64,000 nucleotides of DNA from RPQJ01 sp052035645 (GCA_052035645.1 JBPOHK010000025.1:17206-81205); one strand, 5' to 3'; positions 54,346 through 63,000 are shown, counted from the stretch's first letter. Notes: a model not told the origin generated them from the letters alone. Made by a program: numbers and translations.

Positions 54346-55287
54346 TTAATCCAGAATTTCCCGCCTCTCGAGCAGCTCCCGCGCCTGCGCCGCGTCGCGG
54401 TGCATCTGCTCGACGAGCGCGTCCAGCGAATCGAACCTGCGCTCGTCGCGCAGGCGCGCCACGAAATCCACGTCGAGGTAGCGGCCGTAGAGATCGCCGG
54501 AAAAGTCGAACAGGTGCACCTCGAGCAGCGGGTCGGTGCCGTTGATGGTCGGCCGCGTGCCGAGGCTGACCACGGCCGGGTGATCGACGAGGCCGGCGCC
54601 GCCGACCCGGACCGCGAAGATGCCCCACAGCGGGACGACCTTGCGGTGCAGGGCGAGGTTCGCGGTCGGGTAGCCGAGCGTGCGCCCGAGCTGCTGGCCA
54701 CGGCGGACCCGCCCGGCCATGCGGTAGGGCCGGCCGATCAGGGACTGCGCGCGGCGCAGCGCCCCGCGGCCGAGGGCCTCGCGCACCAGCGAGCTGCTGA
54801 CGCGCTCGCCGCCGACCAGGAAGGGATCGACCTCCTCCACCGTGAAGCCGTGCGCCTCGCCCGCGCGCCGCAGCGTGTCGACGCTGCCCTCGCGGCGCCG
54901 CGCGAAGTGGAAGTCGTGGCCGACCACGAGGTGGCGCGTGCCGAGACCCTGCACCAGCAGGCGCTCGATGAACCCGGCCGCACTGATCGCCCGCATGTGC
55001 TCGTCGAAGCGCAGCACCACGACGCGATCGACCCCGTACCGCGGCAGCGCGCCGATCTTCTCGCGCAGCCGCATCAGGCGCGACGGCGCCGCGTCGCCCT
55101 CGAAGTACTCGCGCGGCGTCGGCTCGAACGTGACGACGGTCGCGGGCAGGCCGAGCGCGTCGGCCCGGGCGCGCACGGCCGCGAGCAGCCGCTGGTGCCC
55201 GCGGTGCACGCCGTCGTAGTTGCCGATGGTGACGACGCTGCCGCGATGGCGCTCGCGCAGGTTGTGGATGCCGCGGATCAGTTCCAT
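54346..55287 (-). CDS. ribF: Bifunctional riboflavin kinase/FAD synthetase
   Basis: It makes FMN and FAD. The 313-residue protein has an adenylyltransferase domain with GNYDGVHRGHQ and HDFHFARRREG. The kinase domain contains GRTLGYPTANL and RPTINGTDPLLEVHLFDF. ATG at 55287 is chosen as the family start (MELIRG). The length equals E. coli RibF. The flavins would also serve the Rnf-like FMN subunits. Confidence 0.97.
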   Translation of the reverse strand: MELIRGIHNLRERHRGSVVTIGNYDGVHRGHQRLLAAVRARADALGLPATVVTFEPTPREYFEGDAAPSRLMRLREKIGALPRYGVDRVVVLRFDEHMRAISAAGFIERLLVQGLGTRHLVVGHDFHFARRREGSVDTLRRAGEAHGFTVEEVDPFLVGGERVSSSLVREALGRGALRRAQSLIGRPYRMAGRVRRGQQLGRTLGYPTANLALHRKVVPLWGIFAVRVGGAGLVDHPAVVSLGTRPTINGTDPLLEVHLFDFSGDLYGRYLDVDFVARLRDERRFDSLDALVEQMHRDAAQARELLERREILD

Positions 55288-55312
55288 GCGTGGACCGTCT
55301 CGCCCCTGCGCC

Positions 55313-56917
55313 TCAGGCCGGCGGCGGCGCATCGGGACGCGGCGGCACCGCGACCGGGCGCACCTTCAGGTCGCGTACCCGCATGCCGAGCAGGAACAGG
55401 GTGCCGAAGTAGATCGCCGCGCCCCCCGCGACGAGCAGCGACATCCAGCCGACCCGCTCCCAGGCCCGCATCTGGATCCAGCGGTCGGTGTCGCCCGCCA
55501 GCAGCAGCAGGAACACCGCCATCGCCGCGTTGCCCGCCACGACCTGCACGAGCATGCGCCGCCAGCCCTCCGCGTGGTGCAGCACGTGCTGGCGGCGCAG
55601 GCCGCGATAGAGCATGGTCGCGTTGTACCAGGCGCCGATGCCGTTGTTGAGCGCGAGCAGCGCGTGCAGGCCCGGCTGCGGGTGCAGCAGCGCGAGCGGC
55701 AGGACCACCAGCACGTTGAGTCCCATGTTCACGCCGAGCGCCTGCACGCCGATGCGCACCGGCGTGCGCGTGTCCTGGCGCGCGAAGAACCCGGGCGCCA
55801 GCACCTTGACGAGGCTGAACGCCAGCAGGCCCGAGGCGTAGGCCATGAGCGCGAGCGCGGACATGCGCACGTCCTGCTCGTCGAAGCGGCCGTAGTGGAA
55901 GATGGCGACCGTGAGCGGGCCGGCCAGCAGGATCAGCGCGAGCGTGGCCGGCAGCACGACGATCACCGTGAGCCGCAGCGCCCAGTCGAGCGTCGCGGCG
56001 AAGCGCTGCGGCGCCTGCGAGGCGTGGTGGGCGGCGAGCCCCGGCAGGATCACGGTGGCCAGCGCCACGCTGAACACGCCGAGCGGGAACTCCATCAGGC
56101 GATCGGCGTAGTACAGCCACGCGATGCTGCCCGTGGCCAGGAACGAGGCGATGAGCGTGTCGAGAAGCAGGGCCACCTGCGACACGGAGGAGCCGAAGAT
56201 CGCCGGCAGCATGAGGCGCCCGATCTTGCGCACGCCCTCGTGGCCCCAGCGCCAGCGCGGCCGGCGCAGCAGGCCGAGGCGGATCATGAAGGGCAGCTGG
56301 AACGCGAGCTGCACGGCGCCGGCGACGAACACGCCGATCGCGAGCACGACGCCGGGCTGCGCGAAGTTCGGCGCGATCCACGAGGCGAACACGATCATCA
56401 CCAGGTTCATCAGCGTCGAGGTGAGCGCCGGCACCGCGAACGACTTGTAGCTGTTGAGCACGCCGGCGGCGAGCGCGGCCAGCGAGATGAACAGCAGGTA
56501 CGGGAACGTCCAGCGCAGCATCTCGACCGTGAGGTCGAACTTGGCGCCGTCGTCGCGGAACCCCGGCGCGAACAGCAGCACCAGCAGCGGCGCCGCGACC
56601 ACGCCCACGATGGTCACCATCGACATGAACCACGCCATGGTGCCCATGGCGCCGTCGATCAGCTCGCGGACCTCGTCGTGCGGGCGCTGGACCTTGTACT
56701 CGGACACCACGGGCACGAAGGCCTGCGAGAACGCGCCTTCGGCGAACAGGCGCCGCATGAAGTTGGGGATCTTGAACGCGACCAGGAAGGCGTCCATCAG
56801 CACGCCGGCGCCGAACATGCGCGAATACACCATGTCGCGCAGCAGGCCGGTCACCCGCGACAGCAGCGTGAACGCCCCGACGATGGAGGTGCTGCGAAAG
56901 AAGCCGCCGCCGCTCAA
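55313..56917 (-). CDS. murJ: Lipid II flippase MurJ
   Basis: It flips lipid II to the periplasm for peptidoglycan synthesis. The 534-residue MVF-family protein has 14 helices and begins SGGGFFRSTSIVGAFTLLSRVTGLLRD. FGAGVLMDAFLVAFKIPNFMRRLFAEGAFSQAFVPV contains the essential Arg and Asp residues. A TTG start at 56917 is used because gaggt lies upstream and no ATG exists before the conserved N terminus. It is divergent from rpsT, a widespread arrangement. Confidence 0.96.
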   Translation of the reverse strand: MSGGGFFRSTSIVGAFTLLSRVTGLLRDMVYSRMFGAGVLMDAFLVAFKIPNFMRRLFAEGAFSQAFVPVVSEYKVQRPHDEVRELIDGAMGTMAWFMSMVTIVGVVAAPLLVLLFAPGFRDDGAKFDLTVEMLRWTFPYLLFISLAALAAGVLNSYKSFAVPALTSTLMNLVMIVFASWIAPNFAQPGVVLAIGVFVAGAVQLAFQLPFMIRLGLLRRPRWRWGHEGVRKIGRLMLPAIFGSSVSQVALLLDTLIASFLATGSIAWLYYADRLMEFPLGVFSVALATVILPGLAAHHASQAPQRFAATLDWALRLTVIVVLPATLALILLAGPLTVAIFHYGRFDEQDVRMSALALMAYASGLLAFSLVKVLAPGFFARQDTRTPVRIGVQALGVNMGLNVLVVLPLALLHPQPGLHALLALNNGIGAWYNATMLYRGLRRQHVLHHAEGWRRMLVQVVAGNAAMAVFLLLLAGDTDRWIQMRAWERVGWMSLLVAGGAAIYFGTLFLLGMRVRDLKVRPVAVPPRPDAPPPA

Positions 56918-56999
56918 GGGCTTACCTCGCGGGCGGGGGCGGCGGGCGGCGCGGCGTCGGTCGACATGGGCGGGGCATGATAGCGGACTCCCGCCAAAC

Positions 57000-57028
57000 T
57001 TGACCTGCCCGCGACGGATCGCCAAAAT
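57000..57028 (+). promoter_or_regulatory. Candidate promoter of rpsT
   Basis: TTGACC (57000-57005), 17-bp spacer, CAAAAT (57023-57028), about 66 nt before the GTG start of rpsT. Confidence 0.5.
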
Positions 57029-57094
57029 ACGCGGCTCTTTTGACCCACCGGCCGGCCCGACCTTCCGGGGCGCCGTCCGCAGGAGACCGATTCC

Positions 57095-57364
57095 GTGGCG
57101 AACATCAAGTCCGCAGAAAAGCGCGCCAAGCAGGCCGTGAAGCGCCGTGCCCACAACATGGCCGCCCGTTCCCGCCTGCGCACCTCGATCAAGAAGGTGC
57201 TGACGGCGATCGGCGCCGGCGACAAGGCCGAAGCCACGGCCGCGTTCAAGGCCGCCCAGCCGGTCATCGACACGATGGTCACCAAGGGCATCATTCACAG
57301 CAACAAGGCGGCCCGGCACAAGCGGGAGCTCAACGCCAAGATCAAGGCGCTGGCGGCCAAGTAA
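57095..57364 (+). CDS. rpsT: 30S ribosomal protein S20
   Basis: The 89-residue basic protein begins MANIKSAEKRAKQAVKRRAHN and ends in a Lys/Ala-rich helix, typical of S20, which binds 16S rRNA. The start is GTG at 57095; unusual start codons are common for rpsT, where they help autoregulation. A strong hairpin terminator follows 22 nt downstream. Confidence 0.98.
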   Translation: MANIKSAEKRAKQAVKRRAHNMAARSRLRTSIKKVLTAIGAGDKAEATAAFKAAQPVIDTMVTKGIIHSNKAARHKRELNAKIKALAAK

Positions 57365-57386
57365 GCCCCACCCTGCCCCGCTCGTG

Positions 57387-57413
57387 AAAAAGCCGGCCTC
57401 GCGCCGGCTTTTT
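57387..57413. terminator. Bidirectional terminator between rpsT and obgE
   Basis: An 11-bp stem AAAAAGCCGGC/GCCGGCTTTTT with loop ctcgc gives a T-run on both strands, so it can end both rpsT and the convergent obgE transcripts. Confidence 0.93.
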
Positions 57414-57472
57414 CGTTTCCGGGGACCGGGCGGGCCCGCGGCCGCACTCCGGAGCCGCCGCCCCGGCCCGGG

Positions 57473-58513
57473 CTACGGCGTATCGGCCTCGACGGCCTCC
57501 CGGGCCATCTCGTCCAGCCGCCGCATGACGGCCTGGCACAGCTCCGCGGTGCCGGTGCGCGTCGCGCCCGAGATGCGCAGCACCGGGCCCTTCCAGCGCA
57601 GGCGGCGCACGATTTCCTTGCAGCGCTTCTCCGCCTCGGCGGGCGGCAGCAGGTCGAGCTTGTTGAGCACCAGCCAGCGCTCGCGCGAGGCCAGCGCGGG
57701 GCTGAACTTCTTCAGCTCCGCCGCGATCGCCCGCGCGTCCTTGACCGGGTCGGCCGCCGGGTCCGGCGGCGCGATGTCCACCAGGTGCAGCAGCAGCCGC
57801 GTGCGCTGCAGGTGCTTCAGGAACCGGATGCCGAGCCCGGCGCCTTCGGCCGCGCCCTCGATCAGCCCGGGGATGTCGGCCATCACGAAGCTCTGGTGCT
57901 GGCCGACGTACACGACCCCGAGGTTCGGGTGCAGCGTGGTGAAGGGGTAATCGGCGATGCGCGGACGGGCCGCCGACACGGCCGCGATCAGCGTGGACTT
58001 GCCGGCGTTCGGCAGCCCGAGCAGGCCGACGTCGGCCAGCAGCTTCAGCTCAAGGCGCAGCTCGCGCTTCTCGCCCGCCGTGCCCGGGGTGGCCTTGCGG
58101 GGCGTGCGGTTCGTGCTGCTCTTGAAGCGCTGGTTGCCGAGGCCGCCCTTGCCGCCGCGCGCGACCATCACCCGGTCGCCGTCCTGGACGAGGTCGCCGA
58201 GGGTCTCCTCGGTGTCGACGTCGTAGACCACGGTGCCGACCGGCACCAGGACCTCGAGGTCCTCGCCGCCGCGGCCGCTGCAGTCGTCGCTGCCGCCGGG
58301 CTCGCCGTTGCCGGCCTTGAAGGTGCGCATGTAGCGGAAATCGGCCAGGGTGTTGAGGCCCTTCTTCGCGACCAGCCAGACGTGCCCGCCGTCGCCGCCG
58401 TCGCCGCCGCTCGGCCCGCCGAACGGCATGAACTTCTCGCGCCGGAAGCTGACCATGCCCCGGCCACCGCTGCCGGCCTGCGTCTTGATGACCGCCTCGT
58501 CGACGAATTTCAT
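57473..58513 (-). CDS. obgE: Obg family GTPase
   Basis: This 346-residue essential ribosome-associated GTPase has a Gly-rich Obg fold (GSGGRGMVSFRREKFMPFGGP) then a G domain with G1 GLPNAGKST, G3 DIPGLIEGA and G4 NKLD. It acts in 50S maturation and stress signalling. It is encoded downstream of rplU-rpmA as in most proteobacteria, with a hairpin between rpmA and obgE that may reduce its level. Confidence 0.98.
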   Translation of the reverse strand: MKFVDEAVIKTQAGSGGRGMVSFRREKFMPFGGPSGGDGGDGGHVWLVAKKGLNTLADFRYMRTFKAGNGEPGGSDDCSGRGGEDLEVLVPVGTVVYDVDTEETLGDLVQDGDRVMVARGGKGGLGNQRFKSSTNRTPRKATPGTAGEKRELRLELKLLADVGLLGLPNAGKSTLIAAVSAARPRIADYPFTTLHPNLGVVYVGQHQSFVMADIPGLIEGAAEGAGLGIRFLKHLQRTRLLLHLVDIAPPDPAADPVKDARAIAAELKKFSPALASRERWLVLNKLDLLPPAEAEKRCKEIVRRLRWKGPVLRISGATRTGTAELCQAVMRRLDEMAREAVEADTP

Positions 58514-58536
58514 GTCGGCTGTCCCCGAAAAGCAAA

Positions 58537-58557
58537 GGCCCCGGCATTGCCGGGGCC
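58537..58557 (-). terminator. Terminator/attenuator hairpin between rpmA and obgE
   Basis: A perfect 9-bp stem GGCCCCGGC/GCCGGGGCC with a 3-nt loop is followed on the minus strand by tttgctttt. It probably stops most ribosomal-protein transcripts before obgE, allowing partial read-through. Confidence 0.8.
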
Positions 58558-58592
58558 CTGTGTGCTCGACCCGGCCGCGAGGGCCGCGTTCG

Positions 58593-58853
58593 TCAGCCCT
58601 GCGGCTCGACGCTGACGTGCACGCGCTGTTCCGCGCCCTTGCGCTTGAACTGCACCTTGCCGTCCACCAGCGCGAACAGCGTGTGGTCGGTGCCGATGCC
58701 CACGTTCTCGCCGGCGCGGAACTGCGTGCCCCGCTGGCGGACGAGGATGTTGCCGGCGAGCACGCTCTGTCCGCCGAACTTCTTCAGGCCGAGGCGCTTG
58801 CTCTCGGACTCGCGGCCGTTCTTGGTGCTGCCGCCTGCCTTCTTGTGTGCCAT
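58593..58853 (-). CDS. rpmA: 50S ribosomal protein L27
   Basis: The 86-residue protein begins MAHKKAGGSTKNGRESESKR and has GNILVRQRGTQF, the standard L27, whose N terminus reaches the peptidyl transferase centre. It lies between rplU and obgE, 32 nt from rplU, on one transcript. Confidence 0.99.
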   Translation of the reverse strand: MAHKKAGGSTKNGRESESKRLGLKKFGGQSVLAGNILVRQRGTQFRAGENVGIGTDHTLFALVDGKVQFKRKGAEQRVHVSVEPQG

Positions 58854-58885
58854 GGCTCAATGACTCCTGTGCGTGGCGCCCGGCC

Positions 58886-59197
58886 TCAGGCCTGGATGCC
58901 CGTGATCTTCACTTCGGTGTAGAGCTGACGATGCGTGCCCTGCCGCAGGTAGTGCTTGCGGCGGCGGAATTTCACGATCGGCACCTTGTCCGTCTGGCCG
59001 TGCTTCTGCACCGTGCCCGACACCTTGCTGCCGGTGACGAACGGCACGCCGAGCGTGACGTCCGCGCCCTGGCCGACGAGCACGACCTTGTCGAATTCGA
59101 CGGCGGCACCCGGCTCGGCCTCGAGCTTTTCGATGCGAACCACGTCGCCTTCGGCGACGCGATACTGCTTGCCGCCCGTCTTGATGACCGCGTACAT
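58886..59197 (-). CDS. rplU: 50S ribosomal protein L21
   Basis: The 103-residue protein MYAVIKTGGKQYRV... with KFRRRKHYLRQGTHRQLYTEVKI is a typical L21. ATG at 59197 matches the family length exactly. It is the first gene of rplU-rpmA-obgE, preceded by a good promoter. Confidence 0.99.
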   Translation of the reverse strand: MYAVIKTGGKQYRVAEGDVVRIEKLEAEPGAAVEFDKVVLVGQGADVTLGVPFVTGSKVSGTVQKHGQTDKVPIVKFRRRKHYLRQGTHRQLYTEVKITGIQA

Positions 59198-59246
59198 GAC
59201 GATTTCACTCCGAGGAGGCCGGGTCGACCCGACCGAAAGACGCGGG

Positions 59247-59275
59247 ATTCTAGAGGTACAAGCGCCCCGAATCAA
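59247..59275 (-). promoter_or_regulatory. Sigma-70 promoter of rplU-rpmA-obgE
   Basis: On the minus strand TTGATT (59275-59270), 17-bp spacer, TAGAAT (59252-59247), about 50 nt before the rplU start and divergent from ispB. Confidence 0.65.
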
Positions 59276-59358
59276 GCGCTTACGCGTTTGCGGCCATTCC
59301 CACGCCCCAGCCCGAAAGGTACCATGCACCGTCTTAAGTCCATGATTTTGTCGCGGGA

Positions 59359-60327
59359 ATGCAACTAGAACAGATCCGTGGCCCCGTTGCCGACGACCTT
59401 CGCCTCGTCGACGAGACCATCGTCAAGCGCCTGGCCAGCGACATCGTCCTGGTGAACCAGGTGTCCCAGTACATCGTCGGCAGCGGCGGCAAGCGCCTGC
59501 GCCCGCTCAGCGTCGTGCTGGCCGCGCGCGCCTGCGGCCACGCGGGCGACCGGCACGTGCCGGCGGCGGCGGTCATCGAGTTCATCCACACCGCGACCCT
59601 GCTGCACGACGACGTCGTGGACGGCTCAGACCTGCGCCGCGGCCGGCGCACGGCCAACAGCGTGTTCGGCAACGAGGCCAGCGTGCTCGTCGGCGATTTC
59701 CTCTACTCGCGCGCGTTCCAGATGATGGTCGACCTCGGCGACATGCGCATCCAGCAGGTGATGGCGAACGCGACCAACACCATCGCCGAGGGCGAAGTGC
59801 TGCAGCTGATGAACGCGCACGACCCGGACACCACCGAGGAGCGCTACCTCGAGGTGATCTACCGCAAGACCGCCAAGCTGTTCGAGGCCGGCGCGCAGGT
59901 CGCGGCGATCGTCGCGAACGCCGGTCCCGCCATCGAGCAGGCCATGATCGCCTACGGCCGCCACCTCGGCGCCGCGTTCCAGCTGGTGGACGACGCGCTC
60001 GACTATCACTCGAGCCCCGAGGAGCGCGGCAAGAACCTCGGCGACGACATCGCGGAGGGCAAGCCGACCCTGCCGATCATCCACGCGCTCGCGCATGCGA
60101 CGGCCGAGGACGCGGCGCTGCTGCGCGCGGCGGTGGAGAACGGCGGCCTCGACGACCTCGAGCGCATCACGCGCACGATCGAGAGCACGGGCGGGCTGGA
60201 ATACACGGCCAGGGCGGCGCGTCGCGAGAAGGACGTCGCGGTCGCGGCGCTCGCCGCACTGCCGGACACGGAGTATCGCCGCGCGCTGGTCGCGCTGGCG
60301 GAGTTCGCGGTCGCGCGAACCTACTGA
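59359..60327 (+). CDS. ispB: Octaprenyl diphosphate synthase
   Basis: It elongates FPP with IPP to make the ubiquinone side chain. The 322-residue trans-prenyltransferase has the first Asp-rich motif LLHDDVVDGSDLRRG and the second LVDDALDY, with GSGGKRLRP for IPP binding. It starts with ATG 161 nt from the divergent rplU. Its stop overlaps the convergent def gene by 7 nt. It supplies quinone needed by photosynthetic electron flow. Confidence 0.97.
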   Translation: MQLEQIRGPVADDLRLVDETIVKRLASDIVLVNQVSQYIVGSGGKRLRPLSVVLAARACGHAGDRHVPAAAVIEFIHTATLLHDDVVDGSDLRRGRRTANSVFGNEASVLVGDFLYSRAFQMMVDLGDMRIQQVMANATNTIAEGEVLQLMNAHDPDTTEERYLEVIYRKTAKLFEAGAQVAAIVANAGPAIEQAMIAYGRHLGAAFQLVDDALDYHSSPEERGKNLGDDIAEGKPTLPIIHALAHATAEDAALLRAAVENGGLDDLERITRTIESTGGLEYTARAARREKDVAVAALAALPDTEYRRALVALAEFAVARTY

Positions 60328-60824
60328 GCGGCGGCGAGCGCGCGATCCTGCCGCGCGCGCAGGCGCATCCTGCGCCAGGCCGACAGCCGGTCGATGAACA
60401 GCATCCCCGCGAGGTGGTCCATCTCGTGCTGCAGGCACACGGCCGCGAGGCCCTCGAGGTCGTGCTCGTAGGTGGCGCCCTGCCGGTCGTGCGTGCGCAC
60501 GTGCACCTGCAGCGCGCGCTTGACGCTCTCGTTGACGCCGGGCACCGAGACGCAGCCCTCCTCCACCAGGCACGAGCCGCGGCGCGAGAGGATCTCCGGA
60601 TTGACGAACACCTGCGGGTCGGTGCCCTGGCCCGAGACGTCCATCACCAGCACGCGCCGGTGCACGTCGACCTGCGTCGCCGCGAGCCCGAACGACTTCG
60701 AGGCGTACATGGTCTCGAACAGGTCGTCGACGAGGCGCTGGAACGCGGGGCCGAAGTCGGTGACCGGCTCCGCCTTGCGGCGCAGGCGCTCGTCGGGATG
60801 CTCGAGGATCGTGAGGCGTGTCAT
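60321..60824 (-). CDS. def: Peptide deformylase
   Basis: It removes the N-formyl group from nascent proteins. The 167-residue protein has the three active-site motifs GLAATQ, EEGCVSVPG and QHEMDHL with metal ligands Cys, His, His. Its ATG overlaps the pucC stop (ATGA), so it is translationally coupled to the antenna operon, which is unusual because def normally pairs with fmt. A second def elsewhere in the genome is likely. Confidence 0.95.
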   Translation of the reverse strand: MTRLTILEHPDERLRRKAEPVTDFGPAFQRLVDDLFETMYASKSFGLAATQVDVHRRVLVMDVSGQGTDPQVFVNPEILSRRGSCLVEEGCVSVPGVNESVKRALQVHVRTHDRQGATYEHDLEGLAAVCLQHEMDHLAGMLFIDRLSAWRRMRLRARQDRALAAAQ

Positions 60825-62227
60825 GCGCGGGCCTGCCGGTAGCCGAAGAGGACGGGCGCCATCGCGGCGATCGTGCACAGCAGCAGCACGATCTCGATGA
60901 CGTAGACGGTGGTGTAGCCGGAGGCGGCGCCGCTCACGAAGGGCAGCACGTCGCGGGCGCCCGCGGCCGCATTGACGAGGTCGCGGATCACGCCGCTCGT
61001 CGCCATGCCGACGCCCGCCGCGCAGGCCTGTACCGCACCCCAGGCGCCGAGCGCGAGGCCGCGCTGCGCGGCCGGCGCGTGGTTCATGGTCGCCGTGAGC
61101 GTGCCGTGCCCGAACAGGCCCGCGCCGACGCCGATCAGCAGCGTGCCGAAAGTGAACAGCGGCAGCGAGTCGAGGGGCGCCGCGAGGATCACGCACACGA
61201 ACGCCGGCAGCCCGACCAGCGCGCCGATGCTCGCCATGCGGAACGGGTCGTAGCCGCGCCCGAGGATGTGCGAGGCGAGGCCGAAGCCGAACAGCCCGCC
61301 GACGGCGAACGTCGCCGTCAGGCGCGTGGTGGACGCCACGGTGAGGCCCAGCACCTGCCCGCCGTACGGCTCGAGCAGCACGTCGGACATGCTGAAGGCG
61401 AGCGTGCCGAGGCACAGCGCCCACAGCAGGCGGATGGCCTTCTCGCTGGAGGCGAAGCTGGCCCAGGACTCGGCGAAGGTCGGGTCGCGCGGCGCCGGCG
61501 CGAGCGTGCGCTTCGGCCGTCGCGCCTCCTGCTTCCACAGCGAGATCGTGTTGAGGATCAGCGTGATCACGGCCGAGGCCTGGATCACCTGCACGAGCCG
61601 GCCGGCGGTGAAGTTCACCAGCAGGCTGCCGAAGACCAGCGCGCTCACCGCCATGCCGACCAGCAGCATCACGTACATGAGACCGACGACGCGGGGCTGG
61701 CGCTCGACCGGCGTCAGGTCGGTGGCGAGCGCGAGGCCGACCGTCTGCGTCATGTGCACGCCGGCCCCCACCATCAGGAAGGCGACCGCGGCGGCGAGCT
61801 TGCCGACCCACGCGGGCACCTCGGCCGAGTGGCCCGCGCCCGCGAGCACCAGCAGCGCGAACGGCATGATCGTGAGCCCGCCGAACTGGATCAGCGAGCC
61901 CTTCCAGATGAACGGCACGCGCTTCCAGCCGAGTTCGGAGCGGTGCGTGTCGGAGCGGTGGCCGATCAGCGCGCGGAACGGCGCGAACAGCACCGGCAGC
62001 GAGATCATGATGCCGACCAGCGAGGCCGGCACGCCGAGTTCGACGATCATCACGCGATTGAGCGTGCCGACCATCAGCACGAGCGCCATGCCGACCGACA
62101 CCTGGAACAGCGAGAGCCGCAGCAGCCGGTGCAGCGGCAGGTCGGGCGAGGCGGCGTCGGCGAACGGCAGGAAGCGCGTGCCGTAGCTCGCCCACCACTG
62201 CATCGCCTTGCGACTGACCTTGTTCAT
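60821..62227 (-). CDS. pucC: PucC-family light-harvesting complex assembly protein
   Basis: The 468-residue 12-helix major-facilitator-like protein of the PucC/LhaA/BCH2 family is thought to deliver bacteriochlorophyll or shepherd LH polypeptides into the membrane. The N terminus (RFLPFADAASPDLPLHRLLRLSLFQVSVGMA) and GHRSDTHRSELGWKRVPFIW are family hallmarks. ATG at 62227 is chosen; a TTG six codons upstream is possible. It follows pucBA and a strong hairpin, and overlaps def. Confidence 0.93.
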   Translation of the reverse strand: MNKVSRKAMQWWASYGTRFLPFADAASPDLPLHRLLRLSLFQVSVGMALVLMVGTLNRVMIVELGVPASLVGIMISLPVLFAPFRALIGHRSDTHRSELGWKRVPFIWKGSLIQFGGLTIMPFALLVLAGAGHSAEVPAWVGKLAAAVAFLMVGAGVHMTQTVGLALATDLTPVERQPRVVGLMYVMLLVGMAVSALVFGSLLVNFTAGRLVQVIQASAVITLILNTISLWKQEARRPKRTLAPAPRDPTFAESWASFASSEKAIRLLWALCLGTLAFSMSDVLLEPYGGQVLGLTVASTTRLTATFAVGGLFGFGLASHILGRGYDPFRMASIGALVGLPAFVCVILAAPLDSLPLFTFGTLLIGVGAGLFGHGTLTATMNHAPAAQRGLALGAWGAVQACAAGVGMATSGVIRDLVNAAAGARDVLPFVSGAASGYTTVYVIEIVLLLCTIAAMAPVLFGYRQARA

Positions 62228-62249
62228 CGCCGGACTCGCGCGCAAAGGA

Positions 62250-62291
62250 TTCGGCGGGGGGCAGGACCCGTAGGTCCTGTCCCCCGCCGAA
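62250..62291 (-). terminator. Large intercistronic hairpin between pucA and pucC
   Basis: Two 19-nt arms (62250-62268 and 62273-62291) pair completely except for one mismatched or wobble position, around a 4-nt loop. It begins 26 nt after the pucA stop on the coding strand and is not followed by a T-run, so it is more likely an mRNA-stabilising or partial-termination element than a simple terminator. Such structures keep pucBA mRNA more abundant than pucC. Confidence 0.88.
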
Positions 62292-62316
62292 GGTCATCAG
62301 ACCACTGCACCCTTAC

Positions 62317-62496
62317 TCAGGGAGCAGGAGCCGTCACCGCTGCCTTGGCCGCAGCGCCATTCCAGTAGGCCGAGAACCACGTCGTGTTGCTCAGGACCGC
62401 GAAATGGACGAGCAGGGCAATCAGCGTCACGCTGCCGAGGAACAGCGGCAGACCGACCGTCGGCTTGACCACGAGCCAGATTTTTCCTTGGTTCAT
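62317..62496 (-). CDS. pucA: LH2 light-harvesting alpha polypeptide
   Basis: The 59-residue polypeptide begins MNQGKIWLVVKPTVGLPLFL and has one membrane helix with His31, the B850 bacteriochlorophyll ligand. Tyr44 and Trp45 occupy the positions that hydrogen-bond the B850 acetyl groups in Rhodoblastus acidophilus LH2, so a B800-850 rather than B800-820 complex is expected. The MNQGKIW start fits LH2, where Met1 binds B800. A ggagg site precedes the ATG and pucB lies 12 nt upstream. Confidence 0.96.
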   Translation of the reverse strand: MNQGKIWLVVKPTVGLPLFLGSVTLIALLVHFAVLSNTTWFSAYWNGAAAKAAVTAPAP

Positions 62497-62508
62497 GACA
62501 TGCCTCCG

Positions 62509-62664
62509 TCAGTGCAGCCACGGCGTATAGATATACGCCAGCAGGTGGGCGACGAGCGCGATGATGAAGAACAAGCGCGCGCCGTCGATCACGTGCTTGT
62601 GAAGCTCTTCAGCTTCGGGTTCGGTAAGACCTGACGGCCATACCCGATTCGGATCACTTGCCAT
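62509..62664 (-). CDS. pucB: LH2 light-harvesting beta polypeptide
   Basis: The 51-residue polypeptide has the beta signature SGLTEPEAEELHKHVIDG, then one membrane helix with LVAHLLAYIYTPWL. His40 is the B850 ligand and His22, 18 residues before, is the B800-proximal His, the same spacing as in known LH2 beta chains. ATG at 62664 has aaggagt upstream. It is the first gene of the puc operon. Confidence 0.96.
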   Translation of the reverse strand: MASDPNRVWPSGLTEPEAEELHKHVIDGARLFFIIALVAHLLAYIYTPWLH

Positions 62665-62971
62665 TCTTTTACTCCTTGGGTAGCTAGCTAATCGTTGGAG
62701 TCCCGTGCAACGCCCGCACGCAGGGCTTCCCGTCGCCGGCGCGAACCGGCGGCGAAGAACCACAAAGGGAATGCGCCGCGACGCGATGCAGCGCGTGCGA
62801 CGCGGGCCATCGAGACAGGAAGAAATCGGGGCCCGGGCGGCCGGGCGGCGCGCGCACCGCGCGAATGCCGCGCGAGCGCATCCATCTCACTACGTCGGCG
62901 TGAGTGTGCGGCCAAGGCCAGTTTCGAGCCGCGCGCATCTTGTGCGTCTGTGAATTCCCGAACTCAGGTTG
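62665..62971 (-). other. Long puc operon leader (no gene recognised)
   Basis: About 300 nt between the puc promoter and pucB hold no supported gene. Short open frames on both strands lack coding character. The GC-rich middle could fold extensively, and the stretch may act as a regulated 5' leader. Confidence 0.5.
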
Positions 62972-63000
62972 ATCATAGGAGTGTAAATTTTACCTGTCAA
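62972..63000 (-). promoter_or_regulatory. Sigma-70 promoter of the puc operon
   Basis: On the minus strand a perfect TTGACA (63000-62995) is separated by 17 bp from TATGAT (62977-62972). The spacer holds the inverted repeat GTAAA-N-TTTAC. The surrounding DNA is markedly AT-rich for this window. Expected transcription start is near 62965, about 300 nt before pucB. Confidence 0.8.

Noticed and set aside
51499..55650. A 1383-codon plus-strand open frame opposite ileS and ribF
   Set aside because: It is an antisense shadow of ileS and ribF with no recognisable protein features and no ribosome-binding site.
60818..62368. Plus-strand open frame opposite pucC
   Set aside because: It is a His/Arg/Gln-rich shadow frame. 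The minus strand has the full PucC family pattern.
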